54,897 bases of DNA from Gracilariopsis chorda (Eukaryota > Rhodophyta > Florideophyceae > Gracilariales > Gracilariaceae): positions 1 through 54,897 of the forward strand of contig NBIV01000373.1 in the NCBI GenBank assembly GCA_003194525.1. Direction: 5' to 3'. How positions within the stretch are numbered: the first letter of the stretch is position 1; each line of letters begins with the position of its first letter. Under the pieces are notes generated by a model. That model saw only the letters and a program-made list of their open reading frames with translations, was not told the DNA's origin and did not search any database. Of this stretch, positions 9,344 to 21,430 are shown piece by piece. The translations under genes and the position numbers were made by a program.

Positions 9344-10453
9344 ATGACGAGAGGAGGGCGACGTCTGAACTCTGGTGGCATCCGATCTAACTCGGGAGGT
9401 GCCAGAGACAATTCTGGAGGTGCCAGGTTGAACGCAGGCGGTTCAAGGCAAAACGCTGGTGGTCGTCGCGTCGGCAGTGGTGGAGCACGGGCAGGAGCTG
9501 GAAGACCCCGAAGAGAACCAGCTCCTCCATCTCCAGATGAGTTGGGAGTAAATGAGAGCGGAGCACACGTTCAAGGACCTAATGTTCCAGTGGTTGAAGA
9601 AGACGAAATTACTCCTGCACCTACTTCAGTTGCAGCAGCAGTTAGCACAAGCGCCGCTGGAGCCAGTGGGTCCGCTGCCACAGATCTACCAACATCGTGC
9701 CCAATTCCTGGATTTCTGGAGTTTGTGAGAGGCCTTCCAAGTCACATTCCACCGCCTCCGATGCCTCCCCCTCTCCCACCGATGCCTGCAGAACAGATGC
9801 CTATTGCAATGGAATTGGAAGAGGATGAGATCATCCCTGCTCCCTCACAGCCACCGCCATCACAGCAGCCTGCTCTGCCACAAGCTGAACAAGAGGAAGA
9901 ACAGATGCCAGTCCCGATGGAAGTGGAAGAGGATGAGATCACCCCGGCTCCCTCACACCCGCCGCCGCAGCCTGCGTTGCCACAAGCGGAACAGGAAGAA
10001 CAAAAGATGTCCATTCCGATGGAAGTGGAAGCGGATGAGATCACACCGGCTCCCTCACACCAGCCGCAGCATCAGCCACAGCAACAGCTTGATACGACGG
10101 TCATGCAGTGTGCTGGGCGTCCTGATCGAGGAATCTATCGCGTGTACTATGCGTGGGATTCCGTGGCAGCTCAGGCGAGGAATGATCCGGCCATCCGTGC
10201 AAGCGTGCCGGAGTTTGAGACGCTTCCTAGTGCAGGTCAAAGGCGATGCGGAACATGCGGCGAGCAGGCACACACGCTCTCCTCCTGCCCGTACCGGGAC
10301 TGGACATTGAGAATTCATAGCTGCAAGTACTGCGGATGCGTTTTGCTTGGCAAAGAGACCAATGGAGTGTGCTGTGGAATGAAACGAATGTCAGGGTGGG
10401 GCGTCACGTTCCGCAGAAGGCATACACAACGAGTTGGTTCGCAGTCTTTATAG
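9344..10453 (+). CDS. Helitron Rep-region ORF, N-terminal part
   Basis: It starts with the ATG at 9,344 and ends in a TAG after 369 codons. Residues 1-60 are Gly/Arg-rich repeats (NSGG/NAGG type). Residues 145-245 hold three imperfect acidic-proline repeats built on M-E-x-E-E-D-E-I and P-A-P-S. Residues 300-345 form a cysteine cluster (CGTCG...HTLSSC, then CKYCG...CC) of the kind that precedes Helitron_like_N domains. The reading frame then shifts: the conserved continuation is in another frame from about 10,434, so a one-base indel lies in about 10,390-10,440. Function beyond the Helitron context is inferred. Confidence 0.6.
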   Translation: MTRGGRRLNSGGIRSNSGGARDNSGGARLNAGGSRQNAGGRRVGSGGARAGAGRPRREPAPPSPDELGVNESGAHVQGPNVPVVEEDEITPAPTSVAAAVSTSAAGASGSAATDLPTSCPIPGFLEFVRGLPSHIPPPPMPPPLPPMPAEQMPIAMELEEDEIIPAPSQPPPSQQPALPQAEQEEEQMPVPMEVEEDEITPAPSHPPPQPALPQAEQEEQKMSIPMEVEADEITPAPSHQPQHQPQQQLDTTVMQCAGRPDRGIYRVYYAWDSVAAQARNDPAIRASVPEFETLPSAGQRRCGTCGEQAHTLSSCPYRDWTLRIHSCKYCGCVLLGKETNGVCCGMKRMSGWGVTFRRRHTQRVGSQSL

Positions 10454-11690
10454 TCTGAGAGCCTTTCACAGCCATTTTCTCAACTTGAATACGCTCTTCG
10501 CTACGACGCAAGCGTTCATGGACATGTCGTATGTGACGGGAGGCGGTCCCTCCTTTCTGAGACTTGAGGGAAACGCAGCTCTCGCTCTGCCCACGCAGAA
10601 CCATAACAACACGCGCTACAGCTTTCTGTGGGGTACTGGTCCCCCTAACTTGGATCCCTCTCACTATGCGCGTGCCAATTTGCGTGCGTTCATTCAAGAT
10701 ATCAACGTACGAGACATCGTGCCCAAGTTGTACGATTTGATCCAGCCCAAGCCAGACGTGGTGCGTGAGCGGTACCGATCCATGCTTAGCACGCAACAAC
10801 AACAACAAAATGCAGATACCGCCGTCGATATCAGCATGCAGGCAGCATAAGAGGGAGTAGTCGTACGTGGTTACGAAGGAACCCGAAGTGCCACAGTCAG
10901 TGCTCCTCACGTAGGTGCTGGGCCTCTCCCTGAAGATGCTCCTGGTGGAGGGCCAACCATGATGAGAACGCTCGTCGTGGATCCGACTGGCCTGTACCGA
11001 GTGGAGTCTCAAGTACCGCGCTTGGTAGAAGGAACCGTAACAGAAGAGCACGCCGTAGTGACGGCTGCTGGTGCTGCTAATGCTTGAGATGGGGCGACTG
11101 CGAATGCCGCAAACAATGCGCAAGTGCGGTACCGCCTTCTAAAACCGGCATCCAAAATGGCAGAGAAAGGCACTTTTCCTCTTCTCTACCCGTACGGAGA
11201 TCAGCACGAACCGTTTGACATTGGCGTGTTTCTGGAGGCAAAGAACTCAACACAGCAATTCTCAGGTCTCAGCGTCAACGAGTGGAAGCTCCGAAAGCTC
11301 ACCTGGGCTGAGAACGCGAAGAGACGACTGTACTCAGACAACATCCTTCTGGACAGTGGACCGTTGATGCAGATGTGGATGCTTCGCACCCACACAAACA
11401 TTGAGGACATGCGACTGCGTTTCCTCGAAAGAGAACAACGGGCACGCATTGTACAAGAGCAAGAAATGCAGCAAGCACAACAGCAAACCGGTCACGTGCC
11501 ACAATCCCAGTTCGTGCTAATGGGACGCATCTTTCTGCCCGATGACTCCGTCAACTCAGCAGCATACTGGAAGAACAAGCGCATGGATGTACAGGCGATC
11601 GTGGCGCGGAGAGGACCGCCTTCTCTGTTCATTACAATCACCATGAACATCTGGCGAGAGGAAATCCAGCGTCTTGGGATGGCACAACAG
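10434..11690 (+). pseudogene. Helitron Rep, Helitron_like_N region, truncated
   Basis: One continuous frame interrupted only by a TAA at 10,848-10,850 and a TGA at 11,085-11,087. The early part (HSHFLNLNTLFATTQAFMDM) matches the N region of Helitron Reps. The stretch near 11,560-11,670 (YWKNKRMDVQAIVARRG, then PSLFITITMN) is typical of Helitron_like_N. The frame ends before the H-x-H nuclease motif and the catalytic tyrosines would appear, because the sequence is joined to a DDE transposase at about 11,680. It is therefore a dead rolling-circle initiator gene. Both stop codons are explainable by C-to-T changes. Confidence 0.75.
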
Positions 11691-12156
11691 GAAAAGAGTG
11701 TTGTATGTCGACAATTGTAGCGGACACGCCATGACACCTGATCTCCAGGAGGCCATAAAGGAAATCAACACCGACGTTAGATACTTTCCGAAGAACGCAA
11801 CTCATTTGGTGCAGCCGGCGGATTCATTTGTGATTCAGAAGATTAAGAAGGCTTGGAATACGCGTTGGGAGGGTCATAAAATGGAAATGATTGACAGCGG
11901 AAAGTGGTCGAAGTCTGGGAAGCTGGAGAATCCCGGAAAGTACTTCTTTTTGCGACTGGCAAAACTCGCTGTTCAAGATGTGAATTCGCAGAGAGATTCT
12001 GATGGACTCTCATACGCCCGCAAAGCCATGATACGTACTGGGCTTGCTTTGAACGTCAATGGTTTGTGGGAAAAACGACAGCTCTTCCCCAAGCTGCAGG
12101 AAATTGTTAAAAAGCATCGCAGCCAGTTTCTAGGAGAGCCCGTTGAGACAGTTTGA
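11677..12156 (+). pseudogene. DDE transposase (pogo/Tigger-like, DDE_1) C-terminal part
   Basis: The frame carries the middle and last catalytic segments of a DDE_1-type endonuclease: VLYVDNCSGH (second Asp, near 11,710), YFPKNATHLVQPADS (third acidic residue, near 11,800) and an alpha-helical tail. The first Asp and the DNA-binding domain are missing, replaced by Helitron Rep sequence. It ends at a TGA. Closest to pogo, Tigger and jerky-type proteins by motif. I cannot name a closer relative. Confidence 0.75.
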
Positions 12157-12189
12157 ATACCGTCATTGTGGCCAGAGAGAACTGTTCTC

Positions 12190-12345
12190 AACCCACATTA
12201 TTTGTGCAGGACTGAATTGATGTGGCCTACATTATATCCGTTCGTTCCAAAATAATGTGGCAACCGTGATAGATGTGGCCTACATTAAATATTGTTTCCA
12301 TCTCAACAAATTGGAGTACTGTTTTAATGTGGCCCACATTATATG
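12190..12345. repeat. Regularly spaced palindromes downstream of the DDE remnant
   Basis: Three 18-bp motifs of the form ATGTGGCCTACATTATAT start at 12,220, 12,273 and 12,327 (spacing 53 and 54 bp). The third contains AATGTGG-C-CCACATT, a perfect 7-bp inverted repeat. Half-sites lie at about 12,191 and 12,253. They are plausible subterminal transposase-binding sites. Confidence 0.65.
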
Positions 12346-14194
12346 CAGTCACTGGGTGTACATGTCAGTAAATTAGGGTGATCCATCATCCGCGCGCCTA
12401 ACTCTGAACCATGATGGCAAATTCCTCTAAACGCACTGTCCAGATTCCATTACTATAACTGCATGTGGCTTCGGCAAGAGTCTCCCTTTCCTTTTCATTT
12501 CTTTGCTTTTCCGTCAAGACAAAGGAAAGCACCCAAGGCAGCCGGTGAAATGCATTGCCCTGTGTATTGATTGGTGTGATCGCTGGCAGATCTGGCATAA
12601 GCCCCTCACACTACTGAGGTATGCGATAGAACATTGTGGGCGCCATTGCGAGACGGTGACGCAGGGGGCCAAAACGTTGTAATAATAAAAGCCAAAAGGG
12701 TGCTCTTCGTAGCTAAAAGCCCCAAAACAAGTTGAAAACAGTGGGATCAAAAGAACTAAACCCACTTGATGAAATAAAACAACACTAGGGAGAGCAAGAG
12801 GCTCAATCCCCAAATAAAACTTCTTAACTTCTTTGTTGAAACGGCGCGCAACCCAAGAATTATGTCAAGGATCACTAAGGGTCAGACCCTCGGCTTCCGG
12901 TCAGACACTCCGGATGTGAAGTGGATTCTGCAGCCTACCTACCTCTGCACTAACCAGAAGCAGGCGCATACAATCCTTACAGGGCTTCCCGAGGAGAGCT
13001 ACTAACAGCGGGATATGCTTTCACTGTATACCCAAGCTGGCCCTTTGCAGGAAAGGTTGCACGGCACGTCGCCTGCGGATAGCTTCCCGTCAAGTACTTC
13101 CGTCCGGAAATCACCAGGTTTTTCGACCGACACCGTTATCCGAGCAAAGCTCCGGTGGGGCTCACAGACTACAGAAACACCTTTGGTACACACTACCCGT
13201 CTCCCGTCCACGCCTAAGGCGCTTCAACCGGTCTTAGCGACGTTACTTCCCCACCCTATTGGACAACTAGCGGCATACGCCTCACTAGAAGCCCTTTATC
13301 CAGTGGCGAACGCCTCACTGGTTGTTGATGATAGTTGAAGTGGCTGAAGGTTGATAGGGGGTGGGGCTTAGATGTTGGTCGATTGTTGAGGTGAGTTCAG
13401 ACCGAAGTCCGAAGCTCAGAACCTCTTTTTATAGTGTTTAGAGGCACTACAAACGAGCTAAATACGCATTTCTACTTGCTAGTTACTCATGTGTGCGTCT
13501 AGGTTACTCCATTGGCTTCTAGAGACCTCTGGAGCTGCACACTAACCAATAATAAAGTGAAAATTTGCGCCAGCATCACTAAAATACTGTAGTCTTTGCT
13601 GGGCCAACGAAGCGTGCAATGTGCTAGACACTACTGGAACATTCTACACGTGTGTTCCAGCAATATCTGGCACATTCCGCAACATTAGCGACCGACAAAC
13701 ATCACATCAGCAGAAGAGCTACGAAGACATTGCTGGAGTATACTGTATAGCCTCTCACCTTCACCCTGATCCACCAAAAAATTGTCTACATAATTAACGC
13801 ATTGCAACCGTACAACGCTACTTGGCACTTCAATTCTACTCGTGCATATGTTATCACGCAGTCCAGAAACGATTGTCGTTTTCTTGATTCTCATAATGGT
13901 CATAATGATTATCATCATGTGCTGTTGTGATCCCAAACCCTCACCCTCTCGAATCGTCTTGCCTCCGCCATGAATCACCCAGAATGAAGAAAATGAGTGC
14001 ACGTCGGGTCTTTTGCTGCTCTCGGGGGAATCGAACCACAACGCAACAACCCGGATTGCGCTATAACGAGTTACCATATTGCCCTCAACAACCTTCTACT
14101 TCACACTTTCTCGGTCGCATCGGAAGAAATGAAGTGGCTGGAAAGCTACCAAATGATACGTGTGTTTGTTGTCTGTTTAGATGTGTAATGTTAC
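12346..14194. other. Unassigned region
   Basis: No gene is convincing here. 12,850-13,440 has LTR-like features: a TATA-like ACTATAAAAAGAGG on the minus strand near 13,428 and short internal repeats such as ACGCCTCACT, twice, near 13,277 and 13,310. Neither coding sequence nor termini can be tied to it. Confidence 0.4.
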
Positions 14195-14475
14195 TGATTC
14201 CGAGGAAACGGCACCAACTGCTACAACCTGGAAAGATAATCAGCTACTTGACGTTCGCGTAGTAGACAATCGCATCTCCATCCGGCGTAGCTTCACAGTT
14301 TTTTGCTGCCTTTTCGGAAGATCGGCACATCTTGACGAGTGGAACTGCATGTGTCATGACTGAGGCTCGCCGGCACCGCCGGGGTGGATCCTTCACCACA
14401 ACAGTAGCCGACAAAAAGCGACTTTGTATGCTAGGTGTTTCCAGAAGGGCTATGACAACTTTGACGACCCTTCTG
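14195..14475 (+). repeat. Interspersed repeat R, copy 1
   Basis: Diverged copy of the family at 44,281-44,608. It runs from a GATTCCGAGGAAACGG-like start, through CGCATCTCCATCCGGCGTAG and CCTTTTCGGAAGATCGGCAC, to GGCTATGACAACTTTGACG. No coding function is assigned. Confidence 0.7.
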
Positions 14476-14479
14476 TTTT

Positions 14480-16725
14480 TATACAGGTTCTTGATGACCT
14501 TCATATAGTTCAGAATACTTGGTCCGGCCAGAAATCGTACTAGTGTATATGCAACAGCAGAGTTCGGATAAGCTTACATCTTTCTTTCGAACAGATTCAC
14601 TAGTTCACGGTCATTTAGAACAATAGAGCACATGCTATCTGAAAGTGAATTCCGGAGATAAATGATTCTAAACAAAGGTTATCGAGTCTAGGTTCATGAT
14701 CGTTAACTTCTTCAAAAGATGTATATTTCAACAAGATAGAAAGGCTCGACCACCTTGAGGAGTTGCGTTTGATCATGAAACAGTACTATATCTTGCAAGC
14801 ATTGCTTTATGCAATATACACGACGCTCCGCTTACTAAATACGAATGCCACTGAGAACCTCGTGCCTGAAGAAGAAACGTGTATATGTTTCAAATGAGCA
14901 ACAACCTAGTAATTACCATGGCTGTCTCTCTCTCTTCTCATAGAATGGTAGAAGGCTAGCATTTTGTGGAGGGGCAGCAATCTATCTTCAGAAAGTGATA
15001 ATGACAGCGACATTTCCGGCCTTTCATGCATTAGGACTGTATCTTTATGCAGAAATCTAAGGCGATTGCATTGGATACCCGTCATCAACTGCCTTGTGCA
15101 GCTGCAGCGCCCATCAACCGTTTTGATCACAAAAACTTAAAAGGTTTTAAGGATGGATACCATCTCCTAGTAGAAGTCGGGGTGATATTTCCGTAGTGTG
15201 GGTTCCAAGCTATATGTTCTTGAGATTCTCTCCAAAAACTGGTCATGAGTGCAGCCTCTGTTCGGAGGGTGGACCATGCAGAGGGTGGACCATGCACCCT
15301 CCAGACACGCTGGCGCATATTTTTGACATGTGTTGTCTCTTATCCGCAATCGTTTGGACAGCGAATCAGGTGAGCCTTGAAGTTAATGATTAATCAGCAT
15401 GTCATGGGTTCGAAAGATTTGAAATGGAACACATTTCTTGCAGAAATAGCTGGGAGTTGTGAACCTTGTACCCCAATACTGTTAGTACTAAAACTAATAC
15501 TACGACGATTTTTGTCTTGTTATATAGCAAGACCGCCAGAAGCCTGGGAATATTGTGGAACTGACACAGAATCTGAAGCAGATGATGCTTATGGGGTGGC
15601 AGAAGCAGTGATTTGTTACATCGGCAGCGGTCTAAATTTTCCTCTACCCAGATAGACTTGTGGATTGATGTGACAAGAACTGTAGCAACACGATGCTCAG
15701 AGTTTGATAAAATCACTGCGGTATTAGAATAAAACAAAATGTATGGCAAGAGGCTGATCGGTGAATAGGGGAGATTAGCAACTGTGTGAAGCAAAGAGGG
15801 CAAACGGATACAATACAAGAAAGCGATTGAAAGTGTTAGAAAAAAGAAGACGTACGCACCTCGGATACGATGAGTTTGAGTTTCCTGGTATATTATTACT
15901 TAGAGCATCTCTACCCGATCACCCTATTCGCCTCTCTAATGAAAAATTTCTGGCCAAGTGCTCAATTTTAATTGGGTATATCTATTGCTCTAATTTTCTG
16001 CACAATTACCGGAACAGAATGGCAGCGCAATTTTACCCCAGTGTTCACATCTAACCTATTGCACACACAATTCTGCTGGGGTGCTCACCAGATGTGTAGA
16101 TCAACCATTCACGGCTGTACAATAGCAAAGTTTCAACCTTGGAACCCCCTCCTTCGATCTTCTCTTCTGATTCCAGCGATGACGGGGCTTTGTCATAGCT
16201 GGTCACAACTGGATACTTCCCAATGTGACAGAAACAATGCCTGCTCACGAGCAACATGGCTAAAAAATAAAGGAAAACGAAGCAACCTCAACGGTCATTT
16301 CAATGCTGCCTGTACACTTTTCATGCGAGACTACTCTGGCGCAAACCCCCTATACTCCGATATTTCCGCAAAACGGCATTCAGAATGCCACGCGCAGTAT
16401 TTAACCGGTTGTATAAGAAAGTTGACTGCGCCGCTATATTTGTTTGAAAAAAGAATACGCCCCAGCGTGAGGGGACTCATTCGCTTTAAAGAATGGTAGT
16501 TGATATTTGCATGCTGGCCTATGGTACAGCAGCGGACTCTTTAGATAAATATCTAAGTATATCAGAGCATTTAGTCTTGCAATCACTAAGGTCGATTTTT
16601 CTACCTTTATCCGTATGTTTGGGTAGGAGTATCATCGTGAACTGAATTAGGTGAAGTTTAAGTCCATGATGGCTATCAATGCGGGAAAATACTTCCCACG
16701 GTGTATTGGCAGTATTCATTGTCTG
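14480..16725. other. Unassigned region
   Basis: I see no recognisable gene. A perfect tandem duplication of GAGGGTGGACCATGCA lies at about 15,267-15,298. An open frame at 15,972-16,499 (175 codons) has no recognisable motif and low-quality composition, and I do not call it a gene. Confidence 0.4.
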
Positions 16726-16730
16726 CATTG

Positions 16731-17526
16731 TGATGTGCAATGCCCTCAGAGGGGGATTCGCGGTACTTGGTTCATTTCCCAAATGTTTCGGTAATGTAGT
16801 CATTGCATGAACTACAACCACTAATAGTGGATTTGACACGTGGGACACGGAAGAGTCAATTGGCGGTTGGCCACAGTAGTGGGCATGAACCACCAAAGTG
16901 GAGTGATTTAGTTAATTCTATTTATTATTTTTACATCCATTTTCGGGATGTTTAGTACTTAATGCGCCGGTAGGTTGCCGTCCCACCAGTAAAACTTCCC
17001 TAACAAAACACCCCAATCTGGGTATTTGGCTCTAGACCTCACCGCCTTTGCGTGTTCTCTACTTCTCTTTGGAGGGAAGAACCTTCGCATACGGGAAGTC
17101 TAACCCCCTTTCCTATGTAAAGGACCCGAGTATTTGGATTGTTATTCCAGCTGTCTTGGTGTTCGCCTTTTCTAAGGTTTATTTACCGCCACTGACGTTA
17201 TTATTCGTCACGACACTCGTGACTCAGCTCCCCCTTATTTGTCCCTTTACAGGGTGGCTTTCCCGCTACACACGGCTCGTGTTCGCGTGTGCCACTAACG
17301 TGGAAACCTCACCTCTCTAGAGGACGACCACCCCCATACAACGCTCCTGCGGATACCCTATTCTTGCCTCAACCTCCCTGCGCAAGTCGCGACGGGTGGC
17401 CTCGGCCTTACAACCCGACATACTCGTGCTACTCCTGGGAGGGCTCTACCCAACTGGGCTCACCTCTAACGAGGAAAGATCCCGCACGTCTTTCGGTGCA
17501 CTCCCGCTTCTGGGCATTGCATTACA
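16731..17526 (+). mobile_element. Solo LTR 1 (family A, diverged)
   Basis: 796 bp starting TGATGTGCAATGCCC and ending GCATTGCATTACA. It is flanked on both sides by CATTG (16,726-16,730 and 17,527-17,531), a perfect 5-bp target-site duplication. It aligns throughout with the LTRs at 25,606-26,438 and 32,705-33,537 but is clearly more diverged. No gag follows directly, so it is a solo LTR left by recombination. Confidence 0.85.
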
Positions 17527-18098
17527 CATTGGAAACGAGAGAATCAGCCCATAGCTTGGATTGGACAGTTCAAGAGAGAGGAGAAGAAGGCGAACATTGT
17601 TCCGGATCCAATAAGTGATGGGGAGTTATGGATTTGGAATGCGTTGTTCGGTAACCCCAGCAGTTTGAACCACAACAACAATCTCCACAGATCATCCAGG
17701 TGTTGCGTCGAACCGTGAGTTAACGCAAAACATCTACTACCGCAGAAGGGACACCTCAAGGTGTTCAACCTTGCTCACCTGTATGGAGTAACTCAGCCAT
17801 AGAGCGCTACGAGTAGTCGGTGCATGCGGGGCAAAACTCCGGGCAACTACGTGCTGCCTCATAGACAGAGGTATGTAGGATAGCTTAGAACCAGCAATCC
17901 GAATGCACCGGGCCAGAGCTATCTCCAAGGACCAGAAATGAGGGGACAACGACGAGCTGCACTGCAGAGCACTGACTCGTGACAAAGAAAAATAATTCCG
18001 AGACTTTGCGGCAAACCTGGGTACAGGGCGGAGTAGGATGAGCCCTAACACGGTCACGTAGATCAAATAAAGAAACAAATAAAGAAACAAGTACTGTT
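17527..18098. other. Unassigned region between solo LTR 1 and element 1
   Basis: No ORF of interest. It holds a tandem AAATAAAGAAAC repeat near 18,065-18,088. Confidence 0.4.
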
Positions 18099-19247
18099 AC
18101 TAACGGGTGGTCACTCGTCGGTGAAATGAGGGGGATAAATCTACCGGGAACGGTAGAGACACTCTCCGAAGTCTGAGTCGTAGCCGTACACCAACGGTAG
18201 AATTAGAGCCAAGTCTGTTGTTAGGGTTTTACTTTGGGGAGGAGCGGTGACGGCCGTTCCCTTAACTAACGTAGCTGGAAATACTCAGTAAAATGCACTA
18301 AGTATACATTCAAAGCCGGGCAGTCCACCCATGTGTGCTACTTAGCCCATGGGCACGGAGCATCCCACTAGTCGGGCGCATGACGTCCCACGTGTACTAT
18401 TATTACCCTCTACACAGAAGTACGCCCTAATGGGGCCGTCAGGTGACAGATACTCATATGCAAACTATCCACCCTGGGGATACCGGCATCCTGTTATGAA
18501 AAGCTGTTTCATCCCCTCGTCATGAGGGCACATTTCACCACCCCAAAATGCAGTGGGTTATAGCTGGCGAGTTCCTCCCCTCATTCCTCTAAGTTGTGAA
18601 TGGCCGACAGCCAACGATGCTTTAGTATCTTGCGGAGGGTATATACACAAGCAGGGCGACATTTTGCAACACAGTACAAGACAGTATATTACAGTGGGTA
18701 TTATATATCCTCCTAAGGATAGGCTGTTACGGAAGATTCCTAACGGAATACTCGTATTTTGTAACTGGTGCCATGTAGCACATAACTTCAGAGGGATCGA
18801 TCCAGCGGACTGTAATTCAATGAGGTAGAATAACCTACCTTAGATTTTTATAAGATACAGTAGATAGTTTCCGTCGAGGTCAGCTCGCGGCACTGTATAT
18901 AGTGCGCCACTGGAGCTTCACCTGGATGGAAGTAAACCAAGCACCCTCGAGGCTTGTTTTAGTTGGTCTGGTTCAACATCATGATACTCACCTTCAGATA
19001 CACTATTACGTCATCCTCTAGGTGTAGTGTCTAAGCCCCCATACCCAGCGCCTCCCATAGCAGTGCCTGTAGGATTATCGTTCGCCCAGGGACCCGCCCT
19101 CCGCTTGGTGCTTGCGTATCTCCTTTCAGGATTCCCCCGGTCGCCGCTTCTTTACTAAGGAAACCACCAACTATTGGAACTCATGTGTTAGGCCGAATCT
19201 AAAAGTCTTATTATACGGACATTGTTCTCACCACTGGCTGTACCACA
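18099..19247 (+). mobile_element. Putative 5' LTR of Gypsy-like element 1
   Basis: The 3' end is well supported: it ends TACCACA at 19,247, two bases before the primer-binding site. The start is a guess, placed by analogy with family A from a GTGCTACTTAG...GCCCATGGGC hairpin near 18,335-18,355, which lies about 235 bp inside family A LTRs. Confidence 0.4.
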
Positions 19248-19249
19248 AC

Positions 19250-19267
19250 TGGTCTCCTGACCTTAAG
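19250..19267 (+). promoter_or_regulatory. Primer-binding site of element 1
   Basis: TGGTCTCCTGACCTTAAG starts two bases after the LTR end. Its first 13 bases are identical to the PBS of element 2, and it matches elements 3 and 4 with one difference each. It is complementary to a tRNA 3' end, ...GGTCAGGAGACCA. Confidence 0.75.
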
Positions 19268-19400
19268 AATTCGTTCCTTAAGGAGTATCTAAAGCACGAC
19301 AGAAAAGCGCTACACTTCTACCGATTGGACCCCCCTCGTAGTGAAATCCTTTCTTAAGTTGATTCGGAAGTGGAAGAAAATCACCCGGACCTACTCCTCT

Positions 19401-21430
19401 ATGAACCCCCAAGAACCTACCCCAGAAGCTTCCTCTCAGGCTCCTCAGGCACCATGCTTCCAGGGTGGACGGAGCACGCGCAGTGCCCCTCAAGGACCCA
19501 CCGCCATGCTGGATGATACTGAACGTCTCCCACGGAATGCCGGCTCCAGTGTCGACCGGTTCCGACAACGCTTAAGGAGACTATATGACCCGAGGGTAGC
19601 GGATGCCCCAGCAAGCCTCGGGAGAATGCCGCTTTGGAAGTTGAAGAAGGCCAGACTGCGTCACAACCGCCGCCGCATCAGGAGATCCAGGCCCAGGGTG
19701 CGATAGAACCTGATACAATTATCGAGTCTATGGTCCCACACCTCACCGATTGGCTTTTTCAAAAGCTCGCCGAACCGATTCCTGCAGGTATCAGGGTGCA
19801 TCTTGGATCCCGCCACCACGCCCTAGTGGAGAAGATTGCAATCGAAAGTGCACACCACGCGGCAGACGCCCTCCTGGACTCAGATTCTTTCCTGGAGGTT
19901 ACTAATGATGTTTTCCGAGTGGAGAGTCGCTCCCAAACCACGCAGCTACACCTGGTAGCCCCGTTGCAAAGTGCATCTTCCGTACCGAAGAGGTTCCCTC
20001 TACCAGAACCTAAGGTAACGCTGGGCAGAGGAGGACAGGATACTGCCACCCCTCGGGTCGGAGAAGGACAGGTTGCCGCCACAAGGAAACGGAGAAGCCT
20101 TAGGAAAACTGCTATGAACCGTTTGGACCTGACACCACACGGAGGAGGACTGTATACTGGTCACGACAAATTCACCTTGGGAGAGGAGGACAGGATACTC
20201 CAGTGGTGAATCGCCATAGCGGGGAAAATGTCAGACCTCCCCACACCACTCAGGAAAGACTAAAACGAATACAAAGGGACAGGAGAAGAAATAGGGGACA
20301 CTCCGATTTGGAGAGTAGTACGGGCTCCGTTTCTGAGAACAGCCTTGACTCAGAAGACGACACACCTCTGAAAGTGAAACGAATAACGGTCAGGAATATC
20401 GTCCCGTTAATCGATCCTTTTCGCCAGGGGTATGGGATATTAAACCTAAAGTTTGAATGATCGCTCCACTCTTTACGACACGTCGGCCGCTAAACTACTT
20501 ATGAAGATTCAGCGCCGAATGTATATTCATATGAAGAAATACAACTTTTCAGGCGAAGACCCCATCTCAGTGCTGAACGTCCTTACACGCTTCTGTTCGG
20601 CGTGTAACACCAACGGCGTGCATTAAGGTGCAGCCATGTGGTGCTTTCAGTTTTACCTCACTGTGCAGGCGCACTCTATCGTGCAACCCTCCCTTACAGG
20701 AGAAAGCGCCATTGTGCATGATTCTGGAACGAAAGTCCTGATGACGTTCTGCAAGGTGGTCAACTTCCTCCTCAAACGGAATGCCACTGGTGAGGTGATT
20801 GTGGATGCCGACGCTCACGTCACCTCCTATCGGCAGAGCAAGGGCATGAACGAAATGGAGTTCTCCCAGAAACTCTGGAGCAAGGCCTTAGGGTGCGGGA
20901 CCTTGTACTCCGAACGGTGGTTAAAGTCGCTGTTCGTCGAGGGACTCCTTACTTCGATACGCGCGAGGGTGCGCAACCATCTGACCAAGCATCCTAGGGC
21001 CACCTATACGGAATTAGGGCACTTCGCGGAATCCTACGACACCCACCACGCTGCACGGTGAAGCCACGCTCCAATTTCGGACAAACCCTCCACCTCAAGA
21101 AATCGCACGGCTACGGCCTTTACGTTGGACACAAGCACCTCAGGGTACGCGGACGATCTAACCATCGAACAGGACCAGGGTGCCTTTGTTCTCTGTTTTG
21201 CGTCACCCCAAGGGGCGCAGTCCCGTTCCCGGACACCGTCGTCATCCACATCACACACCTCAGTGGAATCCTTTAGGAACGTCTGCTTCGCAAATTCTCG
21301 AAGCTACCCACCTCTTTGTAGGATTGTTTTGTCCCGAGAACCGTTGAACTGCACCATTCTCACCCTGGAAATGAGGGCCGCCATCCTTCAGGAGAGGGAG
21401 AAGAATTTTCAGAGAGCGAAACACACCTAA
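19401..21430 (+). pseudogene. Gag of Gypsy-like element 1, broken
   Basis: The probable ATG at 19,401 lies about 150 bp after the PBS. Coding sequence moves through several frames: 19,401-19,706, 19,634-20,209, 20,203-20,460, 20,500-21,061 and 21,125-21,430. The capsid-like part (around YNFSGEDPISVLNVLTRF, near 20,545) aligns with gag 3 (FPGKDPITVLRFL) and gag 2 (FTGEDPVLVLYFL). A TAA sits at 20,624-20,626 where gag 3 has Glu. The nucleocapsid knuckle near 21,290 has lost its second Cys and its His. Structural polyprotein of the retroelement, non-functional. Confidence 0.7.

Larger units (their letters stand above)
1..11690 (+). mobile_element. Tandem array of Helitron-like units
   Basis: At least seven units lie head to tail, with junctions near 1,786, 3,647, 5,618, 7,464, 7,903 and 8,367. 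Each unit opens with an A/T stretch and CAG triplets and closes with a 15-bp inverted repeat. Four units (1, 2, 3 and 4) carry PIF1-type helicase sequence, two (5 and 6) are short and non-coding, and the last carries a leader plus a Rep ORF. A Rep plus PIF1 helicase is the coding signature of Helitrons. Abutting copies fit rolling-circle concatemers or repeated insertion at one site. Canonical 5' TC and 3' CTRR ends are not evident, so a Helentron-type variant is possible. Confidence 0.75.
8367..11690 (+). mobile_element. Helitron-like unit 7, 5' part of a full-length element
   Basis: Starts like the others (CAG/CTG hairpin, two minisatellite copies, TGCACTG hairpin), continues into a long leader and a Rep coding region, and stops abruptly near 11,680-11,690 where DDE transposase sequence begins. 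The HUH nuclease core, the helicase and the 3' end are missing. Confidence 0.75.

Noticed and set aside
14018..14090. Minus-strand tRNA-like sequence with B box GGTTCGATTCC and a CGCAA/TTGCG stem
   Set aside because: The anticodon loop is nine bases and no acceptor stem pairs. Could be a tRNA-derived SINE relic but unsupported.
15972..16499. 175-codon plus-strand ORF
   Set aside because: No motif; composition resembles translated non-coding DNA.
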